Part shown: positions 7,902 to 15,700 of the stretch, piece by piece | Numbering within the stretch: position 1 is the stretch's first letter | Layout: each line of letters starts with the position of its first letter | DNA from: DATAFF01 sp044870245 | Lineage (GTDB): Bacteria > Pseudomonadota > Alphaproteobacteria > Rhizobiales > Aestuariivirgaceae | Length of the DNA: 24,068 bases | Direction: 5' to 3' | Assembly (NCBI GenBank): GCA_044870245.1 | Contig: JBIOYR010000028.1 | Location: 1-24,068 of the forward strand | Notes under the pieces: model-generated | What the model was told of the DNA's origin: nothing | Databases searched by the model: none | The model's input: only the letters and a program-made list of their open reading frames with translations | Position numbers and translations under genes: made by a program

Positions 7902-9098
7902 TCAAGCCGGAGAATGGGCCTGCGCGGTCGCCCGTGCCAGGAGCCCGGAATAGATGTCGTCATCGCGCACCACGCCGATGATCCGTCCATCCTGCGACAA
8001 GAGGATCGGCAGCCCCGACTGACGTCGCGCATCGATCACCACCCGCATCGGCGCCGAGCATGGCATCACCACCACCTCGCCGCGCGGCCAGCTGGTCGCC
8101 TCGCCATTGCTCTCGAACACCTTGAGCTGGTGCTCGCCGAGCGCCGCCCGCTCCACCGCGCCGTCATCGTCCATCGCCATGGTCAGGCCGAGGTCGTCGT
8201 CCAGCATCAGCATCGGGCCGATCCGCTTGAGCGTCGGCAGCGGCGTCATCATCACGTCTCCGGTCAGCACGTTGAGCGGGTTCATGTGCTGCACGAAGGC
8301 TGCCACATAGTCATTGGCCGGATTGAGCACGATGTCCTGCGGCGGTCCGTGCTGGACGATCCGCCCGCCCTCCATGATGGCGATGGTGGTCCCGATCTTC
8401 AGCGCCTCGTCGAGATCGTGGCTGACGAACACGATGGTACGCCGGAGCTTGCGCTGCAGCTCGAGCAGCTCGTCCTGGAGATGGGTGCGGATCAATGGAT
8501 CGAGCGCCGAGAACGGCTCGTCCATCAGGAGAATCGGCGCCTCGGTGGCGAACGCCCGGGCGAGGCCCACCCGCTGCTGCATGCCGCCCGACAGCTCATG
8601 GGCATATTTGTTGGCCCATTGGTCGAGCCCCACCAGCTTGAGCTGGCGCGCCACCCGCTCGCGCCGCTCCGCCGCAGCAACGCCGGCGAGCTCGAGGCCG
8701 AGCCCGGCATTTTCTGCGACCGTGCGCCATGGCAGCAGCCCGAACTGCTGGAACACCATGGCGACGCCATGCATCCTGAGCTGCCTCAGCTCCTCGAACG
8801 GGCAGTGGGTGACGTCGACGACCCGGTCGCCGGCGGTGACCAGCACCTCGCCCCTGACCGGCTTGTTGAGCCCGTTCACCGCCCTGAGCAGCGTCGACTT
8901 GCCCGAGCCTGACAGGCCCATCAGCACGCAGATCTCGCCTTCGCCGACATCGAGCGTCGCCCCCGCCACCCCGAGCACCGCGCCCGTCTTGTCGAGGATG
9001 GAGCCGCGGCTCTCGCCGCGGTCGAGCAGCTCGAGCGCTTCTCGCGTCCGCCGCCCGAAGATGATGTCGACGTCGCGAAAGGATACCGCCGTGCTCAT
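7902..9098 (-). CDS. choV: Choline/glycine betaine ABC transporter ATP-binding protein
   Basis: 398 residues. Walker A GLSGSGKST lies at residues 61-69, the Q-loop at MVFQQFGLLPW (about 114-124), the signature LSGGMQQR at 169-176, Walker B ILLMDEPF at 189-196, and the switch histidine in FVSHDLDEA. The long N-terminal region and QAT-family spacing match ProV/OpuAA/ChoV. The last 40 residues (GLPILLSQDGRIIGVVRDDD) look like a CBS half-domain, as in ProV. The ATG at 9098 overlaps the choW stop by four bases (ATGA); open frame upstream of it only shadows choW. It powers import by ChoW with ChoX. The aromatic cage of ChoX and nearby betA favour choline as cargo. Confidence 0.93.
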   Translation of the reverse strand: MSTAVSFRDVDIIFGRRTREALELLDRGESRGSILDKTGAVLGVAGATLDVGEGEICVLMGLSGSGKSTLLRAVNGLNKPVRGEVLVTAGDRVVDVTHCPFEELRQLRMHGVAMVFQQFGLLPWRTVAENAGLGLELAGVAAAERRERVARQLKLVGLDQWANKYAHELSGGMQQRVGLARAFATEAPILLMDEPFSALDPLIRTHLQDELLELQRKLRRTIVFVSHDLDEALKIGTTIAIMEGGRIVQHGPPQDIVLNPANDYVAAFVQHMNPLNVLTGDVMMTPLPTLKRIGPMLMLDDDLGLTMAMDDDGAVERAALGEHQLKVFESNGEATSWPRGEVVVMPCSAPMRVVIDARRQSGLPILLSQDGRIIGVVRDDDIYSGLLARATAQAHSPA

Positions 9099-9976
9099 CG
9101 GGCACTTCCCTTGCTCGGCTCGACCCGGCAGACCCGGTCGAGAATGATGGCGAGCACCACGATGGCAAGTCCCGCCTCGATGCCCATCGGGATGTTCACC
9201 GTGTTGAGGGCCCTGACCACCGGCTTGCCGAGACCATTGGCGCCGATCAGCGCCGCAATCACCACCATCGACAGCGACAGCATGATGCATTGGGTAAGGC
9301 CGGCCATGATCGAGGGGAGCGCGGCCGGCAGCTCGACCTTCCACAGCAGCTGGCGCCGCGTTGCCCCGAATGCCTCGCCGGCTTCCATCAGCTGCTTGGG
9401 CACGGTCGTCAGCCCGAGATGGGTGAGCCGGATCGGCGCCGCGACGGCGAAGATCACCGTGGTGATCAGCCCGGGCGCCAGCCCGAGGCCGAACAGGATG
9501 AGCGCCGGGATCAGATAGACGAAGGTCGGCAGCGTCTGCATCAGGTCGAGCACCGGCCTGAGCAGCTGGAACAGCCATTCGCGATGCGCCGCGGCGATGC
9601 CGAGCGGTACCCCGATCGCCATTGACACGGTGGTGGCGCCGATCACCAGCGCCAGTGTCTCGACGGTTTCCTTCCACAGGCCCTGATTGATGATGTAGAG
9701 GAGCCCGAGCAGCACCCCGAGCGCAATCTGCCAGGAGCGCTGCAGCAGATAGGCGATCACCACGATGGCGGCGACCACCACCAGCGGCGGCGGATAGAGC
9801 AGGGCGGCGATCATCGCATCGAGCACCGCCGTGATCCCCTTCGACAGCCCGTCGAAGAACCAGTCGAAATAGCTCGTCAGGAAGCCGAAGAACTGCTTGC
9901 CCCACTGCCCGACGGGAATTTTGTAGCGGGTCAACTCTTGGGTTAAGCGGGTCAGCTCTTGGTTTAGCCAATCCAT
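9095..9976 (-). CDS. choW: Choline/glycine betaine ABC transporter permease
   Basis: 293 residues with several hydrophobic segments between about residues 50 and 280, and the BPD permease EAA-like loop GEAFGATRRQLLWKVELPAA near residue 210. The segment FGLGLAPGLITTVIFAVAAP and the LSLSMVVIAALIGANGLG block are typical of ProW/ChoW. It forms the membrane channel of the importer in the inner membrane. The ATG at 9976 is preceded by a GAGAGAGA stretch about nine bases upstream. Residues 5-18 contain a tandem ELTRLTQ/ELTRYKI duplication encoded by two 21-base repeats. The gene overlaps choV by four bases and is separated from choX by a 92-base gap with a hairpin. Confidence 0.93.
   Translation of the reverse strand: MDWLNQELTRLTQELTRYKIPVGQWGKQFFGFLTSYFDWFFDGLSKGITAVLDAMIAALLYPPPLVVVAAIVVIAYLLQRSWQIALGVLLGLLYIINQGLWKETVETLALVIGATTVSMAIGVPLGIAAAHREWLFQLLRPVLDLMQTLPTFVYLIPALILFGLGLAPGLITTVIFAVAAPIRLTHLGLTTVPKQLMEAGEAFGATRRQLLWKVELPAALPSIMAGLTQCIMLSLSMVVIAALIGANGLGKPVVRALNTVNIPMGIEAGLAIVVLAIILDRVCRVEPSKGSAR
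9926..9967 (-). repeat. Tandem 21-bp duplication in the 5' end of choW
   Basis: The units at 9926-9946 and 9947-9967 match at 18 of 21 positions; both begin GCGGGTCA on the + strand. Read on the minus strand they encode consecutive copies of QELTRxx, so the duplication is in frame and adds one heptad to the N-terminal amphipathic region of the permease. Confidence 0.75.
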
Positions 9977-10021
9977 CGCTTGCGATCTCTCTCGCGCCTC
10001 ACCTCACCGCCCGTGCTCCTG

Positions 10022-10039
10022 CTCCCCAGTAATGGGGAG
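10022..10039. terminator. Perfect 7-bp hairpin in the choX-choW gap
   Basis: CTCCCCA (10022-10028) pairs perfectly with TGGGGAG (10033-10039) around a GTAA tetraloop. There is no following T-run on the minus strand, so it is not a standard terminator. Its place directly after the binding-protein gene suggests partial termination or protection of the choX mRNA 3' end, which would give more ChoX than ChoWV. It also resembles the short GC-rich palindromes scattered between genes in many rhizobial genomes. Confidence 0.55.
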
Positions 10040-10068
10040 AAGGGCAGGGCGAACGAGGCGAATTGGCA

Positions 10069-10998
10069 TCATGCTGCCCCGAGCGTCTTCTTCACCGCAG
10101 CCGTTGCATCGCCGCCATCGAAGGTGGTGACGCCGTTGAGCCAGGGCGTCGCCGCATCGGGATGCGCCTTCAGCCATTCGGTAGCTGCCTGCTTGGCGTC
10201 CTTGCCCTTGAGGATCTGGTCCATCAGCTCGTTCTCCATCGGCAGGTCGAATTTGAGATTGCTGATGAACTTGCCGGCATTCGGGCATTCCGTGCCATAG
10301 CCGGCCCGGACATTGGTGAACACCTTGGCGGCGCCGAAGCCCGAGTCGCCCATCCCGTCGAGATATTTGATTTTCATGTTGCCCATGACCGGATGCGGCG
10401 TCCAGCCGAGGAACACGATCCATTCCTGATCCTTCATCGACTTTTCCGCCTGCGACAACATGCCGGCCTCGGAGGACTCGACGAGCTCGAAACCGTCGAG
10501 CCCGTTGTCCTTGTCGGCGATCATCGACAGCACGATGCGGTTCCCGTCATTGCCGGGCTCGATGCCGTAGATCTTGCTCGAGAACTTGTCCTTGAACTTG
10601 CCGATGTCCTTGAGGCTCTTGACCCCGCCGTCATAGACGTAGTCCGGCACCACCAGGCCGTAGCCGGCGCCTTCCAGGTTCTGTGACAGTGTCTCGACTG
10701 TCTTGGCATCGGTGAACGGCTTCACGTCGGCTGCCATGCTCGGCATCCAGTTGCCGAGGAACACGTCGATGTCCTTGTTCTGCAGCGACTGATAGGTCAC
10801 CGGCACCGACAGGACCTGCACTTCCGGCTGGTAGCCCAGCGCCTCGAGCAGCACCGAGGTGACCGCCGTGGTCGCGGTGATGTCCGTCCAGCCCACATCG
10901 GACAATCTTACCTTCCGGCAGGCATCACTGTCTCCCGCCATGGCGGGAGCGGTAAGGAGCGCGGCGGCCACAACGCCGCCTAGGATCTTCCTGAGCAT
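10069..10998 (-). CDS. choX: Choline ABC transporter substrate-binding protein
   Basis: 309 residues with a signal peptide (LRKILGGVVAAALLTAPAMA, cleavage after AMA near residue 21), so it acts in the periplasm. From the ATG, Trp37, Asp39, Trp84, Tyr113 and Trp199 fall at a constant offset of six from the choline-cage residues Trp43, Asp45, Trp90, Tyr119 and Trp205 known in Sinorhizobium meliloti ChoX. That supports choline as ligand. Cys27 and Cys238 could form a disulfide. The ATG at 10998 was chosen because GGGAGGA (11003-11009) ends four bases upstream; a TTG directly before the ATG would leave almost no spacing. It is the first gene of the choXWV operon and is divergent from betA across a palindrome. 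Confidence 0.95.
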   Translation of the reverse strand: MLRKILGGVVAAALLTAPAMAGDSDACRKVRLSDVGWTDITATTAVTSVLLEALGYQPEVQVLSVPVTYQSLQNKDIDVFLGNWMPSMAADVKPFTDAKTVETLSQNLEGAGYGLVVPDYVYDGGVKSLKDIGKFKDKFSSKIYGIEPGNDGNRIVLSMIADKDNGLDGFELVESSEAGMLSQAEKSMKDQEWIVFLGWTPHPVMGNMKIKYLDGMGDSGFGAAKVFTNVRAGYGTECPNAGKFISNLKFDLPMENELMDQILKGKDAKQAATEWLKAHPDAATPWLNGVTTFDGGDATAAVKKTLGAA

Positions 10999-11051
10999 CA
11001 AGTCCTCCCTGAATAAACGGCCGGCCTTGGCATGCCGACATTCTCGCTCGG

Positions 11052-11067
11052 GGTCAATTGATTGACC
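11052..11067. promoter_or_regulatory. 16-bp perfect palindrome, candidate operator between choX and betA
   Basis: GGTCAAT (11052-11058) and ATTGACC (11061-11067) are exact inverted copies with a two-base spacer. It is the only clear dyad in the 124-base divergent gap, lies 53 bases before the choX start and 55 before betA, and is AT-rich against a GC-rich background. Each arm also offers a TTGACC -35-like hexamer, one per strand. This layout fits a repressor site controlling both genes, for instance a BetI-like TetR protein, but no regulator gene is in the window and the binding protein is unknown. Confidence 0.6.
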
Positions 11068-11090
11068 AATAGCTGCACATCGTCCATCAT
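11062..11090 (+). promoter_or_regulatory. Putative sigma-70-type promoter of betA
   Basis: The hexamer TTGACC (11062-11067, five of six consensus matches) is followed after 17 bases by CATCAT (11085-11090, four of six). The -35 box lies inside the right arm of the palindrome, so a bound repressor would block polymerase. The start codon is 32 bases downstream. On the minus strand a matching TTGACC occurs, but I see no good -10 at the right distance for choX. Confidence 0.4.
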
Positions 11091-11122
11091 TTTATTTAGC
11101 AATTGGCCGGAGAGACGCCGCG

Positions 11123-12778
11123 ATGGATGCTTTCGATTTCATCGTCGTCGGCTCCGGTTCTGCCGGGTCGGCCCTGGCCTACCGGTTGTCGGAGGATGGC
11201 CGAAACCGGGTTCTGGTGCTGGAATATGGCGGGACCGACTGGGGTCCGTTCATCCAGATGCCGGCGGCGCTTTCCTATCCCATGAACATGCCGATTTACG
11301 ATTGGGGCCTTAAGACCGAGCCCGAGCCGCATCTCGGCGGGCGGGTTCTGGTGACCCCCCGCGGCAAGGTCATTGGCGGCTCTTCCTCGATCAACGGCAT
11401 GGTTTACGTCCGCGGCCATGCCCGGGATTTCGACGGCTGGGAGGCGATGGGAGCCTCCGGCTGGGGTTTCCGCCATGTGCTCCCCTATTACCAGCGGCTC
11501 GAGGATTCCCATGGCGGCGAGGATGGCTGGCGCGGACGGGGCGGACCGCTGCACGTCACCCGCGGCACTCGCCGCAACCCGCTTTACGATGCCTTTGTCG
11601 AGGCCGGTCGCCAGGCCGGCTACCCCGTCACCATCGACTACAATGGCCGCCAGCAGGAAGGCTTCGGCGCGATGGAGATGACGGTGTGGCGGGGCACCCG
11701 CTGGTCGGCCGCCAAGGCCTATCTCCGCCCCGCCCTCAAGCGCCCCAATCTCAAGCTCCTGACCCGTGCCCTTGCCCGTCGGATCATCCTCGATGGCAGG
11801 AAGGCGGTGGCCGTCGAATATGAGCGCGGCGGCAAGATCGAGCGCGCCGCTGCCAGCCGCGAGATCGTGCTCGCCTCAAGCTCGATCAATTCACCGAAGC
11901 TGCTTCTCCTCTCCGGCATCGGCAATGGTGGAGACCTCAAGGCGGCGGGGATCACGCCGCTGCACGACCTGCCGGGCGTCGGCCAGAACCTGCAGGACCA
12001 TCTCGAGATCTATTTCCAGGTGCGCTGCAAGGAACCGGTGACGCTGAACGCCAAGCTCGGCCTCGTTTCCAAGGCGCTGATCGGTGCCGAATGGCTGTTC
12101 TTCCGGCGCGGTCTCGGCGCCACCAATCATTTCGAATCCTGCGGCTTCATCCGCTCCCGCGAGGGCGTCGAATATCCCGACATCCAATACCATTTCCTGC
12201 CAGGCGCCATCCGCTATGACGGCAAGGCGGCAGCGCCCGGCCATGGTTTCCAGGTTCATGTCGGGCCGATGCGCTCGCGCTCGCGCGGTTGGGTGAAGCT
12301 GCGCTCGAGCGACCCGCGCGAGCCGCCGCGGATCCTGTTCAACTATATGTCGCATCCCTCCGACTGGGACGATTTCCGGCGCTGCATCAAGCTGACCCGC
12401 GAGCTGTTCCGCACCCCGGCCATGCAGCCTTTCGCCGGTAGCGAGATCCAGCCGGGCGATCATGTCATTGCCGATGCGGATATCGATGCTTTCGTGAGGG
12501 AGCATTGCGAAAGCGCCTTCCACCCTTGCGGAACCTGCCGCATGGGACGCGTCGACGACCCGCTGGCGGTGGTCGACCCGCAATGCCGGGTCATCGGCAT
12601 CGAAGGCCTTCGGGTCGCCGATTCCTCGATCTTCCCGCAGGTGACCAACGGCAATCTCAACGCGCCCTCGATCATGACCGGCGAGAAGGCCTCCGATCTG
12701 ATCCTCGGTCGCGACCCGCTCCCCGCTTCCAATCTCGAGCCATGGATCAACCCGAGCTGGCGCACCAGCCAGCGGTAA
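11123..12778 (+). CDS. betA: Choline dehydrogenase (GMC oxidoreductase)
   Basis: 551 residues, full length for BetA. FAD-binding DFIVVGSGSAGSALA lies at residues 5-19, the GMC signature GKVIGGSSSINGMVYVRGHA at about 85-105, the second GMC signature at SSINSPKLLLLSGIG, and the active-site region ESAFHPCGTCRMG with catalytic His467 plus the conserved asparagines of NGNLNAP (509-515). It oxidises choline to betaine aldehyde and on toward glycine betaine, with electrons going to the respiratory chain; the protein acts at the membrane. The ATG at 11123 has a GGAGAG site (11110-11115) seven bases upstream. No betB or betI is adjacent; the gene is divergent from choX, which links it to choline import. 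The stop faces the next gene 16 bases away. Confidence 0.94.
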   Translation: MDAFDFIVVGSGSAGSALAYRLSEDGRNRVLVLEYGGTDWGPFIQMPAALSYPMNMPIYDWGLKTEPEPHLGGRVLVTPRGKVIGGSSSINGMVYVRGHARDFDGWEAMGASGWGFRHVLPYYQRLEDSHGGEDGWRGRGGPLHVTRGTRRNPLYDAFVEAGRQAGYPVTIDYNGRQQEGFGAMEMTVWRGTRWSAAKAYLRPALKRPNLKLLTRALARRIILDGRKAVAVEYERGGKIERAAASREIVLASSSINSPKLLLLSGIGNGGDLKAAGITPLHDLPGVGQNLQDHLEIYFQVRCKEPVTLNAKLGLVSKALIGAEWLFFRRGLGATNHFESCGFIRSREGVEYPDIQYHFLPGAIRYDGKAAAPGHGFQVHVGPMRSRSRGWVKLRSSDPREPPRILFNYMSHPSDWDDFRRCIKLTRELFRTPAMQPFAGSEIQPGDHVIADADIDAFVREHCESAFHPCGTCRMGRVDDPLAVVDPQCRVIGIEGLRVADSSIFPQVTNGNLNAPSIMTGEKASDLILGRDPLPASNLEPWINPSWRTSQR

Positions 12779-12794
12779 GGTGACTGGTGGTCAT

Positions 12795-15700
12795 TCACTC
12801 TGCGGCAATCCGCGTCGCCGTATCGGCATCACCGTCGCGCCAGCGGGCGAGCAGCGCCGCCTGCTGCTCCTCTGCCTCCTTGAGATGGCGGTCCTTGACA
12901 TGGCCATAGCCTCGAATCCGCTCCGGGATCGCCGCGATCTCGGCAGCGAGCGGCAGGTTGCGCGTGGTGAGGCCGGCAAGCAGCTCGTCGATGCGCCGGC
13001 GGTACTCGCCGATCAGTGCCCGCTCCTTCTTGCGCTCCTCGCTATAGCCGAAGATGTCGAACGGCGTGCCGCGCAGCCGACGGAAACGGGCGAGCAGCTT
13101 GAACGCGCTCATCATCCAGGGCCCGAAGGCCTGCTTGCGCAGATGGCCGGTCGCTGGATCGCGCTTGGCGAGAAGCGGCGGGGCGAGATGGAAGCTCAGC
13201 CGATAGGGCCCCTTGAACTTGCGGGCGAGCTCGGCGGCGAAAGTGCCGTCGGTGTAGAGTCGCGCCACCTCATATTCGTCCTTGTAGGCCATCAGCTTGA
13301 ACAGATAGCGCGCCACCGCCTTGCTCAGGATCTGCGATGACGGGTCGAGCGCCGTCTCGGCGGCGATGACCTTTTCGACAAAGGCCTTGTAGGCCTTGGC
13401 GTAGCGGCCGCTCTGATAGGCCTTGAGGAACGCGACGCGGCGCTCGACCATCTCGGACAAGGTCTCGGGACCGGTCTCGGGGTCAGGACCGGCAGCGGCG
13501 GCGATCACCGCCTCGACGGCTGAGCGATCATGGGCCGCCCGCCTGCCCCACAGGAACGCCTGAAGGTTCATCTTGACCGACACGCCATTGAGCTCGATCG
13601 CCTGCTCGATCGCTGCGGCGCTCAACGGCACCAGCCCTTTCTGCCAGGCGAAGCCGAGGGTGAACAGATTGGCAGCGATGGAGTCGCCGAGGAGCGCGGT
13701 GGCGATCGCGCTCGAATCGATGAAGGTGGCGCCGTCGGCGCGGGTCCGCGCCTCGATCTGCAGCCGCATCTCGTCGGCCGGGATTTTGAAATCGGGGTTG
13801 CCGGTGAACTGCGCCGGCATGGTCTGATGGGCGTTGACGATGGCTGAGGTGCGCGACCGGCTGGCGGCGGCGAGTACCCGCTCCGAGGCGCTGGTGACGA
13901 GATCACAGCCGAGGATCAGGTCGGCGCCGCCGGCCGCAATTCGGATGGTGGCGATGTCCTCGGGCCGGCGGGCGAGCTTGAGATGGGTGACGACGGCGCC
14001 GTTCTTCTGCGACAGGCCGGCCATGTCGATGATGCCCGAGCCCTTGCCCTCGAGATGGGCGGCCATGCCGAGAATATGCCCGACGGTGACGACCCCGGTG
14101 CCGCCAATGCCGGTCACCAGAATCGACCAGGGCCGGTCGAGCGCCGGCAGCTCAGGCTCGGGGAGAACCGGGAAGATGGTGGTCTCGCCCGGCAGCTTGG
14201 CGATCTGCAGGCCCTTGACCAGCTCGCCGCCCTCGACCGTCACGAAGCTCGGGCAGAAGCCCTTGAGGCAGGAATAGTCCTTGTTGCACACCGACTGGTC
14301 GATCTGGCGCTTGCGGCCAAACGGCGTTTCGACCGGTTGGATGGCGACGCAGTTCGACTTCACGCCGCAATCGCCGCAACCCTCGCAGACCAGCTCGTTG
14401 ATGAAGACGCGGCGGTTGGGGTCGGGATATTCGCCGCGCTTGCGCCGACGCCGCTTCTCGGCGGCGCAGGTCTGGTCGTAGATCAGGACGGAGACCCCGG
14501 GGACGTCCATCAGCTCCTTCTGGAGCGCCTGGAGGTCGTCGCGGTGGTGGAAGGTGACGCCCGGCGGGAAGCCGGCATCGGGCGGATATTTGTCGGGCTC
14601 ATCCGAAACGACGGCGATGCGGCTCACCCCCTCGGCCCGGACCTGCTCGGCGATGATCGCCGGGTTGAGGCGGGCGTCCATATGCTGCCCGCCGGTCATC
14701 GCGACCGCATCGTTGTAGAGGATCTTGTAGGTGACGTTGACGCCGGCGGCGATCGCCGCCCTGAGCGCCAGGGTGCCGGAATGGACATAGGTGCCATCGC
14801 CGAGATTCTGGAAGACATGCTTGCGGGTGGAGAACCGCGCCTCGCCGATCCAGTTGGCACCTTCGCCGCCCATATGGGTGGCCCCCTCGGTGTTGCGCGA
14901 CGGGATGAACTGGACCATCCAATGGCAGCCGATGCCGGCATAGCCGCGGCCACCCTCGGGAACGACGGTCGAGGAATTGTGGGGGCAGCCGGCGCAGAAA
15001 TAGGGAATGCGGCTGGCGAGATCAGGGGCGTTGGAGAGGCCCGCCATGACGGCGAGGATCTCGCCCATGCGCTCGGCAATGCGGGGATTGGGCCCGGGGG
15101 CCAGCAGCCGCTCGCCGATGGCCAGCGCGATCTGATTCGGCTCGAGCGTGCCGAATGCCGGGAACAGGTGGTTGCCGGCCTCGTCCTTCTTGCCGATGAC
15201 CATTGGCGGATGAGGGCTGTTGCACAGCTGCTCGCGCAGCTGCGTCTCGAGCAGCGAGCGCTTCTCCTCCACCACGATCAGGAGGTCGAGACCATCGGCA
15301 AACTCGGCGACGATCTTCGGGTCGAGCGGCCAGACGAGTCCGATCTTGAGCAGCCGCAAGCCGAGCCGGTTGGCCTCGACCTCGTCGATGCCGAGCTCGT
15401 CCAGCGCCTGGCGCAGATCGAGATAGCTCTTGCCGGTGCTGATGATGCCGATCTTGGGGGCGGTACCGCCGGAGAACACGATCCGGTCGATGTGATTGGC
15501 GCGGGCAAAGGCGACGGCGGCAAAGCGCTTGTGGAGGTGGAGGCGGCGCTCCTGCTCGAAACGGTCGTCGCGCGGGCGGATGTTGAGCCCGCCTTCCGGC
15601 ATCTTGAAATCCTGGGGATAGGCGATGGTCAGCCGGTCGAGCGAGCCGTCGATGATCGCGGTCGACTCGACGGTGTCATGCATGCATTTGAGCCCGACCC

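Noticed and set aside
9099..9971. An apparent permease-ATPase fusion, since the choV frame stays open upstream to 9971
   Set aside because: The upstream part is an out-of-frame shadow of choW; the ATG at 9098 overlaps the choW stop as in normal coupled ABC genes.
12779..12794. Possible terminator between betA and the oxidoreductase gene
   Set aside because: Only a four-bp GTGA/TCAC pairing is possible in or near the 16-base gap, with no T-run.
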